From Acinetobacter ihumii (GTDB taxonomy: Bacteria; Pseudomonadota; Gammaproteobacteria; Pseudomonadales; Moraxellaceae): a DNA stretch of 64,000 nucleotides. Both the position numbers and the translations under genes were made by a program. How positions within the stretch are numbered: the first letter of the stretch is position 1; each line of letters opens with the position of its first letter. The notes below the pieces were generated by a model that saw only the letters and a list, made by a program, of their open reading frames with translations, did no database searches and was not told where the DNA came from. The stretch lies in NCBI RefSeq assembly GCF_900625095.1, contig NZ_LR130760.1, positions 960,896 through 1,024,895 on the forward strand. Direction: 5' to 3'. Of the stretch, positions 37,153 through 46,021 are shown piece by piece.

Positions 37153-39354
37153 ATGAATTCACCGCAACGTCTTTCTACATATTGGGTCACCTGTGCAGAT
37201 GGACTTGAAACCTTACTACAACAAGAATTACAAGGTTTAGGCATTGCGCAGACTGAACGCTTTGCAGGTCGTCTCATTTTTCAGGGATCTTTGGAGCAGG
37301 CGTATCGAATTTGTATGTGGTCACGTTTGGCCTCCCGTGTACTTAAACCCATTCATAGCTATGAAATCGAATTTAGTCATGACGCTCGTGATGTCGCAGA
37401 AGAATTATACGAAGGTGCTTTAAGCTTTGACTGGTCACTCATTTTTGCACCACAAAGTACCTTTGCCATTCGTTTACATGTGGAACGTGATATTAAGGTC
37501 AATACACAGTTTGCGACACTTCGCGCCAAAGATGGCGTGGTGGATTCCTTTATGGAAGCGGTTGGGCGTCGTCCAAGCATTGATACCAAACAACCAGAAA
37601 TTACTTTATTTGTTTTGGCAGGAAAGACTGAACATACCTTTTGCCTAGATTTATCGGGCGATTCACTGCATAAACGTGGCTATCGTCGCTATATGACTGA
37701 AGCGCCAATTAAAGAGAATCTGGCAGCAGCCATCTTGCAAAAAGCAAAGCTTACAGAATTAAAGCCTGATTTAATTCTTGATCCAATGTGTGGTTCAGGA
37801 ACATTTATTATTGAATCACTCATGATTTTAACTGATCGTGCGCCCGGTCTAGTTCGTCGCTTTGGCTTTAATGGCTGGCATGGACATGACCGTGAACTTT
37901 GGCTGGAAATTAAAGCCGAGGCCGCACAACGTCATGAAGCTGCATTGGAAAAGACCTTACCGAAATTTTATGCTTATGATGCAGACTGGGAAGCGGTCAA
38001 AGCCACACGTCAAAATATCATCGCGGCTGGTTTTGAAAAGTTGCTGGATCAGATTCAGATCGAAGAGCGTCCACTTGCAGACTGGCCGTCATTTGAAAAT
38101 AGCTATAGCACTGCATTTGTCGTGACCAATCCACCTTATGGTGAACGTCTAGGTGATAAAGCTTCAAACCGCGCTTTATATTTAGGTTTGTCGGCATTGT
38201 TACAGCAACATTTTCCAAATCAACACGCAGCCGTGATTGCTGCTCAGATTGAACAAGCCGATGTACTGGCCTTTAATCAGCCTGAAACATTGCGTTTGAT
38301 GAACGGTAAATTACCTATTTACATTCGTTTCGGGCAAGTCAAACCTGTCGCAAATCATCAACCATTCCTGACTCACTGGCATGCTGAACCAGTCGAAATT
38401 GAAGGTGCACAGGATTTTGCCAATCGTTTGCAAAAAAATATGCAGGCATTAAAAAAATGGGCTGTCAAAGATCAAGTATTTTGTTTACGCCTTTATGATG
38501 CTGATTTACCTGACTTTAATGTCGCAGTAGATTTGTATGGTGATCGATTGCATGTACAAGAATACGCACCACCGAAAAGTATTGACCCTGAAAAAGCTAA
38601 AAAACGCTTTAATCTGGCTTTAGCTGCGATTCGTGCAGTCACAGGTTTACCACGTGAAGCCATCTTTATTAAAACTCGCGCACGACAAGAAGGCAAAAAT
38701 CAGTACACTAAACAAAGTACTGCTTCTAAGCGCTTTATCGTACAGGAAGGTCAAGCCAAGATTTTAGTCAATTTGACCGATTATCTGGATACAGGTCTAT
38801 TTTTAGACCACCGTCAGATGCGTTTACGTATTGCCAATGAAGCGCGTGGTAAGCACTTCCTGAATTTATTTAGCTACACCTCTACTGCAAGTTTACATGC
38901 TGCGCTTGGCGGTGCTGCCAGTACCACCAGTGTAGATTTGTCCAATACGTACTTGAACTGGTCAAAAGAGAATTTTGTTTTAAATGGTCTAACCGTTGAT
39001 CATGCCGATGAACAGCATATGTTCTTTGCCAGTGACTGTTTTGAATGGTTGAAAGAAGGTCATGAGCAATACGATCTGATATTTATTGATCCACCAACTT
39101 TTTCAAACTCGAAAAAGTTTTATGGGACTTTTGATATTCAACGCGACCATGTTTCCTTGCTCAAACGTGCCATGAACCGTTTAAGTGCTGGAGGAACCTT
39201 ATATTTCTCCAATAACTATCGTGGTTTTGAGCTTGACGAAGAAATTGAAGCTTTATTTGATGCCGAAGAAATCACCCATGATACGATTGGGTCAGATTTT
39301 AAACGTAATCAAAAAATTCACCGTGCATGGAAAATTCAACATCTACAAAATTAG
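37153..39354 (+). CDS. rlmL: Bifunctional 23S rRNA methyltransferase RlmKL
   Basis: 733 residues. The N-terminal half has a THUMP domain and the RlmL (m2G2445) methyltransferase with DPMCGSGTFIIE and catalytic NPPYGERLG; the C-terminal half is RlmK (m7G2069), with FLDHRQMRLRI, FLNLFSYTSTASLHAA and IDPPTFSNSKKF. Both active sites are intact and the fused length matches E. coli RlmKL (702) plus small inserts. It is a single gene with its own promoter region. Confidence 0.96.
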   Translation: MNSPQRLSTYWVTCADGLETLLQQELQGLGIAQTERFAGRLIFQGSLEQAYRICMWSRLASRVLKPIHSYEIEFSHDARDVAEELYEGALSFDWSLIFAPQSTFAIRLHVERDIKVNTQFATLRAKDGVVDSFMEAVGRRPSIDTKQPEITLFVLAGKTEHTFCLDLSGDSLHKRGYRRYMTEAPIKENLAAAILQKAKLTELKPDLILDPMCGSGTFIIESLMILTDRAPGLVRRFGFNGWHGHDRELWLEIKAEAAQRHEAALEKTLPKFYAYDADWEAVKATRQNIIAAGFEKLLDQIQIEERPLADWPSFENSYSTAFVVTNPPYGERLGDKASNRALYLGLSALLQQHFPNQHAAVIAAQIEQADVLAFNQPETLRLMNGKLPIYIRFGQVKPVANHQPFLTHWHAEPVEIEGAQDFANRLQKNMQALKKWAVKDQVFCLRLYDADLPDFNVAVDLYGDRLHVQEYAPPKSIDPEKAKKRFNLALAAIRAVTGLPREAIFIKTRARQEGKNQYTKQSTASKRFIVQEGQAKILVNLTDYLDTGLFLDHRQMRLRIANEARGKHFLNLFSYTSTASLHAALGGAASTTSVDLSNTYLNWSKENFVLNGLTVDHADEQHMFFASDCFEWLKEGHEQYDLIFIDPPTFSNSKKFYGTFDIQRDHVSLLKRAMNRLSAGGTLYFSNNYRGFELDEEIEALFDAEEITHDTIGSDFKRNQKIHRAWKIQHLQN

Positions 39355-39396
39355 AATAGGATAGATTTGAGCTAGTACAGATTAATCCAATCTCAC

Positions 39397-39430
39397 AAGC
39401 CTGCTGAGCTATTTCTTCAGGCTTTATTTA
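39397..39430. terminator. Stem-loop between rlmKL and the secreted-protein gene
   Basis: AAGCCTG and CAGGCTT arms around a 14-base loop, then TATTTATT on the + strand. Confidence 0.6.
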
Positions 39431-39874
39431 TTGATTAATGGTAATCGTGACATCCCCTTTGACATTTCCCAGTTGAGGTCCAGTCAAATTTAATTTATCT
39501 AGGCGGACTTTTTCCTGATAAGGCGGTAATTCAGGAATTTGTTGTTGCAGATACACACTGGTTCGGGTCGGCTCTGTAATTTTCTTTTGTTCCTCATGTT
39601 CAGATAAAACACTGGCATCCAGATTATTCTGTGTCAGTTGCTTGGTATGTTTTTTTGCAAGATTCTGGTTTAGATTTTTTTGCTCTGGTACCGATTTTTT
39701 TACATCTTGTTCCACGGCTTTAACCACAGGTGGAGTAACACGTTCCAGTGAATCACTTTCATTTCGCATGCCACCTTCATTCAGTGGTGTCGCAGCGATC
39801 GTATAACTTACACATCCTAGACTTGTCAGAAAAACAAAGATTGTATAAAGCTTAAATCCTTTAGGTTGCTTCAC
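39428..39874 (-). CDS. Exported protein of unknown function
   Basis: 148 residues beginning at a GTG (39874) with AAGGAAT about 9 bases upstream. The N-terminal MKQPKGFKLYTIFVFLTSLGCVSYTIAATP is a signal peptide or signal anchor. The rest is polar, with a Lys/Gln/Glu-rich linker (about residues 50-105) and a conserved-looking C-terminus, LPPYQEKVRLDKLNLTGPQLGNVKGDVTITI. No homologue comes to mind. Linker-like composition suggests an envelope protein. It is alone, 186 bases before clpB ends. Confidence 0.55.
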   Translation of the reverse strand: MKQPKGFKLYTIFVFLTSLGCVSYTIAATPLNEGGMRNESDSLERVTPPVVKAVEQDVKKSVPEQKNLNQNLAKKHTKQLTQNNLDASVLSEHEEQKKITEPTRTSVYLQQQIPELPPYQEKVRLDKLNLTGPQLGNVKGDVTITINQ

Positions 39875-40002
39875 GTGATGATTCCTTTACTTACTGAGTT
39901 CTTCTTATTGGATTTTTCACGCTAACAAGATTTGGTAGAATCTGCAATGCCTAGATGTCACTTCCCGATAATCTGTCGTGTAGATTCATTTTCTCAACAT
40001 CT

Positions 40003-40035
40003 TAAAAAAAGAGGACGTATTGTACGCCCTCTTTG
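40003..40035 (-). terminator. Rho-independent terminator after clpB
   Basis: On the minus strand AAAGAGG and CCTCTTT enclose CGTACAATACG (itself paired), followed by TTTTTTT. Confidence 0.85.
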
Positions 40036-40060
40036 CTTGAACAAAATACTCAGCCAGACA

Positions 40061-42640
40061 TTAACTGAGTTTTAATTTATCAAACACTAAATGACCATGA
40101 TCGCCTTTGATAATGATGTTATCACCTGACTGGAAGTCTCCACCCAGAATTTTTTGAGCCAAAGTATTTTCAACTTGTTGTTGAATGGCACGTTTTAACG
40201 GACGTGCACCATATACTGGATCAAAACCAGCATCAATCAAGATATCAAACGCGCTATCATCAACAGTGAGACCAATTTCGCGATCTGCCAAACGGGTACG
40301 TAAACGATCCAGTTGAATATCGGCAATGCCACGAATCTGTGATTTCTGCAATGAATGGAATACCACCAGTTCATCAATACGGTTAATAAACTCTGGGCGG
40401 AAATGTTGACTCACCGCAGCCATCACCACCGAACGTACTTCATCATCTGTTGCACCCTCACCCAGCTCACGAACATCTTGAGAACCTAAGTTAGATGTCA
40501 TTACAATCACCGTGTTTTTAAAATCGACCATACGACCTTGTGAATCAGTCAAACGACCATCATCCAAGACTTGTAGCAGAATATTAAATACATCGGGATG
40601 CGCTTTTTCTACTTCATCAAACAACACCACACTATACGGTTTGCGACGTACAGCTTCGGTCAGCACACCACCTTCTTCATAACCGACATAACCCGGAGGC
40701 GCACCCACTAAACGACTTACGGAATGTTTTTCCATAAATTCACTCATATCGATACGAATCATGGCATCGTCACTATCGAACAGGAAATTCGCCAAAGCTT
40801 TGGTCAACTCTGTTTTACCTACCCCTGTTGGACCGAGAAACAGAAACGATCCACTTGGACGATTTGGATCAGACAATCCTGCACGTGAACGACGTACCGC
40901 ATTCGATACCGCCACCACAGCCTCATCTTGTCCCACTACACGGTTATGTAAAAACTCTTCCATATGTAAAAGTTTTTCTCGTTCACCTTGTAGCATTTTC
41001 GCCACAGGAATGCCTGTCGCAGCACTGACCACTTCAGCGATTTCGTTTTCAGTTACTTTGGTACGAATAAGTTTAGGCTCTTCATTTTCCTCGGCAACTT
41101 CAGCTTGTTCCAGACGTTTTTGTAACTCAGGAATCACGCCATATTGTAGACGTGCTGCCTCTGCTAAATCACCTTCACGTTGCGCTTTATCAAAAGCAAT
41201 ACGTGCCTGATCGAGTTCAATCTGGGCTTTTTTATCACCTTCAACTAAAGTTTTTTCAGCCTTCCAGATTTCTTCCATATCGTTATATTCTTTCTCAATG
41301 GTTGAAATCTGCTCTTCAAGGTGATTAATTTCAGCTTTACTGCCTGCATCCTCATCACGTTTTACCGCTTCAAGTTGCATTTTGAGCTGAATAATCCGGC
41401 GCTCCAAACGATCTAGGGCTTCTGGCTTAGAATCGATTTCCATTTTGATACGCGATGCAGCTTCATCAATCAAATCAATGGCTTTATCGGGCAATTGTCG
41501 ATCTGTAATATATCGATGCGACATTTTCGCCGCTGCAATAATCGCGGAGTCCAGAATTTGTACGCCATGATGCGCAGCATATTTCTCTTTTAATCCACGT
41601 AAAATCGCAATGGTATCTTCAACACTTGGTTCATCGACCAACACTTTTTGAAACCGGCGTTCAAGTGCGGCATCTTTTTCTATATACTGACGATATTCAT
41701 CGAGCGTTGTCGCCCCCACACAGCGTAATTCGCCACGAGCCAATGCAGGTTTCAGCATATTACCTGCATCCATCGCACCATCGGTTTTACCTGCACCGAC
41801 CAAGGTGTGTAATTCGTCAATAAATAAAATGACATTGCCATCTTGTTTGGCTAGATCATTAAGCACAGCTTTTAAACGTTCTTCGAACTCACCACGATAT
41901 TTTGCACCTGCAAGTAGTGAGCCTAAATCCAGTGATAAAACCCGTTTATTTTTCAGACTTTCTGGTACTTCACCATTCACAATACGCTGTGCCAAACCTT
42001 CCACAATGGCGGTTTTACCCACTCCCGGTTCACCAATTAAAACAGGGTTGTTTTTGGTACGGCGCGATAGAACCTGAACGGTACGACGAATTTCATCATC
42101 ACGACCGATCACAGGATCAAGCTTACCAGCCAAAGCACGTTCGGTTAAATCAATCGTGTATTTGTTTAATGAGTCACGTTGATCTTCGTGATTATTACTC
42201 ATAACTTTATCATTGCCTCGAATGGATTCAATCACTTTGCGTAGCGCATCAGTGGTTACGCCTACACTGTTTAATAAACTTTTGGTACTACCAGTTTCCG
42301 TTAATGCCAAAAGTACCCAATCTGTCGATAAAAACTCATCGCCTGCCTTTTGCGCATGACGATCTGCCAGATTCAATACCTTGACGGCTTCTGGGTTTAA
42401 ATTAACATCACCTGTTGGATTCGCGATGGTTGGCGCATCCTGAATCGCTTGTTCCAGTTTTTGCTTTAACTCAGCTAATCTTGCACCAGCTTGCTGTAAC
42501 AGGCTCAGGTTAGAGGGCTCTTGCAGCAAAGCTGAAAGAATATGAATGCCATCAATTGCCGTATGGTCTTTTCCTGTAGCTAAGGATTGGGCATCTGACA
42601 AAGCTTGTTGCAGGCGATTGGTAAATTTTTCAAAACGCAT
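40061..42640 (-). CDS. clpB: ATP-dependent disaggregase ClpB
   Basis: 859 residues, the length of E. coli ClpB. The N-domain ([16 protein letters not shown]), the first AAA+ domain with GEPGVGKT (about residues 204-211), a long coiled-coil M-domain (about residues 405-525) and the second AAA+ domain with GPTGVGKT (about 605-612) are complete. The M-domain marks ClpB rather than ClpA/ClpC. With DnaK it resolves heat-induced aggregates. GAGGAA precedes the start, and a sigma-32 promoter lies 37 bases upstream. Confidence 0.97.
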   Translation of the reverse strand: MRFEKFTNRLQQALSDAQSLATGKDHTAIDGIHILSALLQEPSNLSLLQQAGARLAELKQKLEQAIQDAPTIANPTGDVNLNPEAVKVLNLADRHAQKAGDEFLSTDWVLLALTETGSTKSLLNSVGVTTDALRKVIESIRGNDKVMSNNHEDQRDSLNKYTIDLTERALAGKLDPVIGRDDEIRRTVQVLSRRTKNNPVLIGEPGVGKTAIVEGLAQRIVNGEVPESLKNKRVLSLDLGSLLAGAKYRGEFEERLKAVLNDLAKQDGNVILFIDELHTLVGAGKTDGAMDAGNMLKPALARGELRCVGATTLDEYRQYIEKDAALERRFQKVLVDEPSVEDTIAILRGLKEKYAAHHGVQILDSAIIAAAKMSHRYITDRQLPDKAIDLIDEAASRIKMEIDSKPEALDRLERRIIQLKMQLEAVKRDEDAGSKAEINHLEEQISTIEKEYNDMEEIWKAEKTLVEGDKKAQIELDQARIAFDKAQREGDLAEAARLQYGVIPELQKRLEQAEVAEENEEPKLIRTKVTENEIAEVVSAATGIPVAKMLQGEREKLLHMEEFLHNRVVGQDEAVVAVSNAVRRSRAGLSDPNRPSGSFLFLGPTGVGKTELTKALANFLFDSDDAMIRIDMSEFMEKHSVSRLVGAPPGYVGYEEGGVLTEAVRRKPYSVVLFDEVEKAHPDVFNILLQVLDDGRLTDSQGRMVDFKNTVIVMTSNLGSQDVRELGEGATDDEVRSVVMAAVSQHFRPEFINRIDELVVFHSLQKSQIRGIADIQLDRLRTRLADREIGLTVDDSAFDILIDAGFDPVYGARPLKRAIQQQVENTLAQKILGGDFQSGDNIIIKGDHGHLVFDKLKLS

Positions 42641-42676
42641 TATTGTTATTCCTCATATCAATTTGTTACTTGCTTA

Positions 42677-42706
42677 ATACATGGGAACGCTTTTATAAAT
42701 TTCAAA
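42677..42706 (-). promoter_or_regulatory. Sigma-32 heat-shock promoter of clpB
   Basis: On the minus strand: GTTTGAAA (-35 region, 42699-42706), 14-base spacer, CCCATGTAT (-10 region, 42677-42685). This fits the CTTGAAA / CCCCATnT consensus of RpoH and lies 37-66 bases before the clpB ATG. Confidence 0.8.
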
Positions 42707-43290
42707 CAATTTTTATAAATTTTCACTATATTTTTCATAGTCTTATATTAATAATAATCCATATAGATCTCCATTGTAATATGGGTTCATATTAAAATAT
42801 TTTCAAGTCAGTCTATGCGTTGTTTTTGTTAATTGAAGTTTCTTATAATTTTATAATCAGTTGTGAACATGCCATGAAAACCTCATCGTATGAGATAAAA
42901 TCTAGCAAACATCATGACAAGTTTACTTTTCGCAATAAATAAGGGTGCAGTTCAGTTTTTATAAACCTTTCTAAACGCACATCCTTTAAATAGGCATCCA
43001 CGTCAGTTTCAGAATCTTAGTATTCATGATTGTATTTGCAGCTAAGTTTCGTCAGCACTAGCACTTCTATACTTGTCATTAAATGAGCAATTTTTTAGTA
43101 ATTTATACATAGAATTATGCGTAAAGCACGAATTTGAGCTAAAACAGTAGAATGATTTAACCCGAAACTCTCTAGCGGATAATATTCTTATATTCAATAA
43201 GATTAGTCACAAGCTATAAAATTCTTTTACGTCCTAGCCTCCTCTAACTTTTAAGTCATCACAATCTTGCTTTTGAAATATTTAAAGTCT
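42707..43290. other. Non-coding, AT-rich gap between clpB and merR
   Basis: About 580 bases without a complete gene. A degenerate helix-turn-helix-like frame on the minus strand (43095-43187; reads LESFGLNHSTVLAQIRALR between stops) may be a decayed regulator. The remainder shows nothing recognisable. Confidence 0.5.
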
Positions 43291-43302
43291 AAAGTTAACT
43301 TT
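43291..43302. promoter_or_regulatory. Operator-like palindrome at the merR promoter
   Basis: AAAGTTAACTTT is a perfect 12-bp palindrome, 23 bases before the merR ATG. It matches the core dyad of the five MerR-type promoters downstream but lacks the TTGAC box at 19-bp spacing on the + strand. Likely autoregulation. Confidence 0.6.
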
Positions 43303-43325
43303 AATAATGAAGGGAAATAGGTAAA

Positions 43326-43745
43326 ATGAATATTAGTGAATTATCAAAACTCAGTGGTTTAAGCACTCCAACTATTCGTTATTACGAACAAATTAAACTA
43401 CTCCCTAAAGCAAAACGTAAAGCCAATGGTTATAGAGAATACAATGAAAATGACCTTAAACAGTTGTATTTGATCCAGCAAGCACAACAAGTTGGATTTT
43501 CTTTATCGGAAATAAAAGCTTTTTTACCATCCAATGTCACCACATGGGATCACGATATTCTCATTGGTCTACTTGAAGATAAAATCAAGGATATTGAAGA
43601 TTTAGAGCAAAAACTATCGATGAGTAAAAATAATTTGCGAACGATGATTAATGCCATTAATAACAAACCCGATGAAATTACCTGTGAACAAAATGCCCAG
43701 AGGTTACTGAATCTTTATTACAATAATGATAAGGATTCAAAATAG
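43326..43745 (+). CDS. MerR-family transcriptional regulator
   Basis: 139 residues with GAAGGG about 9 bases before the ATG. The winged HTH (MNISELSKLSGLSTPTIRYYEQIKLLP, then RKANGYREYNENDLKQLYLI) is standard MerR, followed by a dimerisation coiled coil (about residues 75-115) and a short C-terminus. It has a single Cys (in EITCEQNAQ), so it lacks the paired cysteines of metal sensors and of SoxR-type iron-sulfur regulators. The ligand is unknown. Five promoters with MerR-type 19-bp spacers and a shared dyad surround it, making it the probable activator of the 43.8-50.7 kb genes. Confidence 0.9.
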   Translation: MNISELSKLSGLSTPTIRYYEQIKLLPKAKRKANGYREYNENDLKQLYLIQQAQQVGFSLSEIKAFLPSNVTTWDHDILIGLLEDKIKDIEDLEQKLSMSKNNLRTMINAINNKPDEITCEQNAQRLLNLYYNNDKDSK

Positions 43746-43769
43746 TCGTGAGTTCAAAGCATAAAGCAC

Positions 43770-43800
43770 TTGACCTTAAACCAAGCTTTAAGCTTAACAT
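43770..43800 (+). promoter_or_regulatory. MerR-type promoter of the DJ-1/PfpI gene
   Basis: TTGACC (43770-43775), 19 bases with dyad TTAAAcc..gCTTTAA, TAACAT (43795-43800). The long spacer is typical of MerR-activated promoters. Confidence 0.8.
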
Positions 43801-43830
43801 GGTGTATAGGCCGTCAATCAGGAACCTACC

Positions 43831-44640
43831 ATGTTGAAGTATTGGAATTTTCAAAGCTGGCTCATTGGTTTATGCATGAGCATATTGTCGAGCAGCGTTT
43901 CGTATGCAAATGCCGCCCTTTTAGATCAATCAACTCATGCACCAAAGGCAAAGATTCTGGTGGTCATGACCAATCATTCGGCCTATCCAAGCCGTTCAGA
44001 TACCACAGGTTTATGGTTGACTGAGCTTACTCATTTTTATGATATTGCAATTGCTTCAGGTTATGAGATCGATTTTGTCAGTCCAAATGGTGGATCTGTT
44101 CCTTTGGATGAGCGTAGTTTAAAACCCATCTATTTAGATAAATCAGCAAAAGCGCATTTGGCTGATGCTCAATTTATGCAACGACTTAAAACAACATTCG
44201 CTCCCAATGCCATTGATCCCTCGAAATATAAAGCCATTTATTACACAGGGGGTCATGGCACGATGTGGGATTTCCCAAACAATGAGGGGCTAAAACGTAT
44301 TGCTGAACAAATTTATCAGCAAGGGGGTATTGTTTCAGCAGTTTGCCATGGCGTAGGAGGATTATTACCCCTACAAACTCAAGAAGGAAAACCCCTTATT
44401 TCGGGTAGAACGGTCACTGGATTTGCCAACATAGAAGAAAGCTTATCAGGTATAAAATCACAGGTTCCTTTTTCACTCGAAGATAGTTTAGCCGCACATG
44501 GCGCAAAATATAAAAGAGCATTGATTCCATTTACTTCTTATGTCATTTCTGATGATCGAATTATTACTGGACAAAATCCTCAATCCAGTAAAGAAATTGC
44601 TGAAGCAGTGATGAAACGTTTAGAAAAAACTGATCATTAA
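43831..44640 (+). CDS. Exported DJ-1/PfpI (class I glutamine amidotransferase-like) protein
   Basis: 269 residues from the ATG at 43831 (CAGGAA upstream). A signal peptide, WLIGLCMSILSSSVSYANA, with cleavage near residue 29, is unusual for this fold. The mature part is DJ-1/PfpI-like: KILVVMTNHS, YEIDFVSPNGG, YYTGGHGTMWDF and the nucleophile elbow IVSAVCHGVGGLL (Cys about 171, His 172). Relatives include Hsp31-type glyoxalase III/chaperones and KDO-related proteins. The role here, in the periplasm, is inferred: scavenging of 2-oxoaldehydes or similar. It follows merR by 85 bases and has its own MerR-type promoter and a terminator. Confidence 0.85.
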   Translation: MLKYWNFQSWLIGLCMSILSSSVSYANAALLDQSTHAPKAKILVVMTNHSAYPSRSDTTGLWLTELTHFYDIAIASGYEIDFVSPNGGSVPLDERSLKPIYLDKSAKAHLADAQFMQRLKTTFAPNAIDPSKYKAIYYTGGHGTMWDFPNNEGLKRIAEQIYQQGGIVSAVCHGVGGLLPLQTQEGKPLISGRTVTGFANIEESLSGIKSQVPFSLEDSLAAHGAKYKRALIPFTSYVISDDRIITGQNPQSSKEIAEAVMKRLEKTDH

Positions 44641-44660
44641 CCATCTTGAATATAATCATT

Positions 44661-44690
44661 AAAACCAGATTTCATTATCTGGTTTTATCT
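44661..44690 (+). terminator. Rho-independent terminator after the DJ-1/PfpI gene
   Basis: AAAACCAGAT, TTCATT loop, ATCTGGTTTT. Confidence 0.8.
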
Positions 44691-44731
44691 TATGTTGAAT
44701 CCATAAATTATAAAAATAGCAATAAAAATAC

Positions 44732-44762
44732 TTGACCTTAAACCTAACTTTAATCTTAGGAT
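44732..44762 (+). promoter_or_regulatory. MerR-type promoter of the exported ADC-like gene
   Basis: TTGACC (44732-44737), 19 bases with dyad TTAAAcc..aCTTTAA, TAGGAT (44757-44762). Confidence 0.8.
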
Positions 44763-44791
44763 TTGATCATGATTTATAGAGAAAAATCCTT

Positions 44792-45826
44792 ATGTTTAAT
44801 CAATTTAATGTTCATCGTTCAATTTCAACTGTTTCAATTGGCTTATTATTCAGTTTATCTGTACATGCTACAGCAGCAGATTCTGCTTCAGTCAATACTG
44901 CAAAAAATGATCAGCAAACCACGATGGTAGAGTTTGGTCCTTATAAGGTAAATGTACCCAAAGGTGGTTACTACGACCGCTTTCGTATGAATCCCAATCT
45001 CGATGAAGTTGCTAAAGACCCTGCTGCTGGAAATATTGATTATTTCCGTACTATTCCCAAAAAAATGGTAGAAACTCGTGTGGGTAAAGTCTGGTCGCCC
45101 AATTTTTATTATCGCACAAGCAATATACAACTCTTAATGCTTGCACCCATTTCCAAGTTAAAAGCCAAGCTGCCTGCTCCGCTTCAACCCTTACAACCTT
45201 TTCCGGGTTATGGTTTAGTCTCTGTTACTTTCTTCTCCTACGCTGTCGGCGATGTTGATCCATATAATGAAGTATCTGTTGCAATCGTTGTACACCAAGC
45301 TGACGCCCCTAAGTTGAGTATCACAGAGTTAATCAGCTCAATGCGTCATCACAAATACTATGGTCATGTACTTGCACTTCCTGTAGATACTGAAATTGCT
45401 CGTGTACGTGGTGTATATGGATACCAATTACCTAAGTGGTTGACACCAATTGAGATGTCGATTGACGATAAAAAGGTACACGCTGATATTTTTAATACAG
45501 ATGGAACGCCAGATTTGAGTTTAATCGCACCATTACCCAAAATTAAAAATGTCAAACCTCAATCACGTATTGAAACTAAAACTATGTATCATCAAGTAGA
45601 CGGTCAATGGCACAGCACATCTGTAGAATCCAATACCCTTGCATTTGGACAACAATTATTTCCAAAAAATGTTCAACTGATTCATCGTGGTGGATCTTTA
45701 ACAAAACTACTTAATGAATTGGAAGCAGGTAAAATATTACGTTTAGATGTAGTGAAGGATGCTCAACTGGCTTTGAATATGCCAGTACCAATGAAATCTT
45801 TGGATCATGACGATAATAAAAAATAA
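44792..45826 (+). CDS. Exported acetoacetate decarboxylase-like protein
   Basis: 344 residues. Signal peptide MFNQFNVHRSISTVSIGLLFSLSVHATA (cleavage near residue 28), then a polar linker and an acetoacetate decarboxylase (ADC)-fold domain from about residue 50. ADC-like features are FPGYGLVSVTFFSYAVGDVDPYNEVSVAIVV and RGVYGYQLPKWLT; the Lys in YQLPKW aligns by eye with the Schiff-base lysine of ADC, which forms an imine with beta-ketoacids. Enzymatic activity is not proven, since other ADC-fold proteins act as aldolase-dehydratases or cyclases. It is paralogous to the cytosolic copy at 49759 and has its own MerR-type promoter. Confidence 0.8.
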   Translation: MFNQFNVHRSISTVSIGLLFSLSVHATAADSASVNTAKNDQQTTMVEFGPYKVNVPKGGYYDRFRMNPNLDEVAKDPAAGNIDYFRTIPKKMVETRVGKVWSPNFYYRTSNIQLLMLAPISKLKAKLPAPLQPLQPFPGYGLVSVTFFSYAVGDVDPYNEVSVAIVVHQADAPKLSITELISSMRHHKYYGHVLALPVDTEIARVRGVYGYQLPKWLTPIEMSIDDKKVHADIFNTDGTPDLSLIAPLPKIKNVKPQSRIETKTMYHQVDGQWHSTSVESNTLAFGQQLFPKNVQLIHRGGSLTKLLNELEAGKILRLDVVKDAQLALNMPVPMKSLDHDDNKK

Positions 45827-45831
45827 ACCTG

Positions 45832-45868
45832 AATAACAAGTACTTCTCTGGGGGAGTACTTGTTATTT
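45832..45868. terminator. Stem-loop terminator after the exported ADC-like gene
   Basis: AATAACAAGTACT and AGTACTTGTTATT form a perfect 13-bp stem with a 10-base loop and weak T-run. Confidence 0.7.
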
Positions 45869-46021
45869 AATATTTCACTGTCATAAAGATTGGATAAGAA
45901 CACTCGAAGACAAATTATTTTTAGATTGTCTTATCGACATAAAATAAAAGCTTTAAAAAAGCCAATGCTAAATTCATGATTCAATATTGAGGTAAAATAC
46001 AATCAAATACGATCAGTAAAA

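Noticed and set aside
40761..41210. A 149-residue plus-strand frame inside clpB
   Set aside because: Antisense to the conserved clpB coding region; low-complexity Ser/Arg composition typical of a shadow frame.
42707..43290. A complete gene or insertion sequence between clpB and merR
   Set aside because: No long frame, terminal inverted repeats or target duplications were found, only the short HTH-like fragment.
43770..44024. An 84-residue frame on the plus strand upstream of and overlapping the DJ-1/PfpI gene
   Set aside because: It begins inside the MerR-type promoter and overlaps the well-supported DJ-1/PfpI frame; its sequence looks like no protein.
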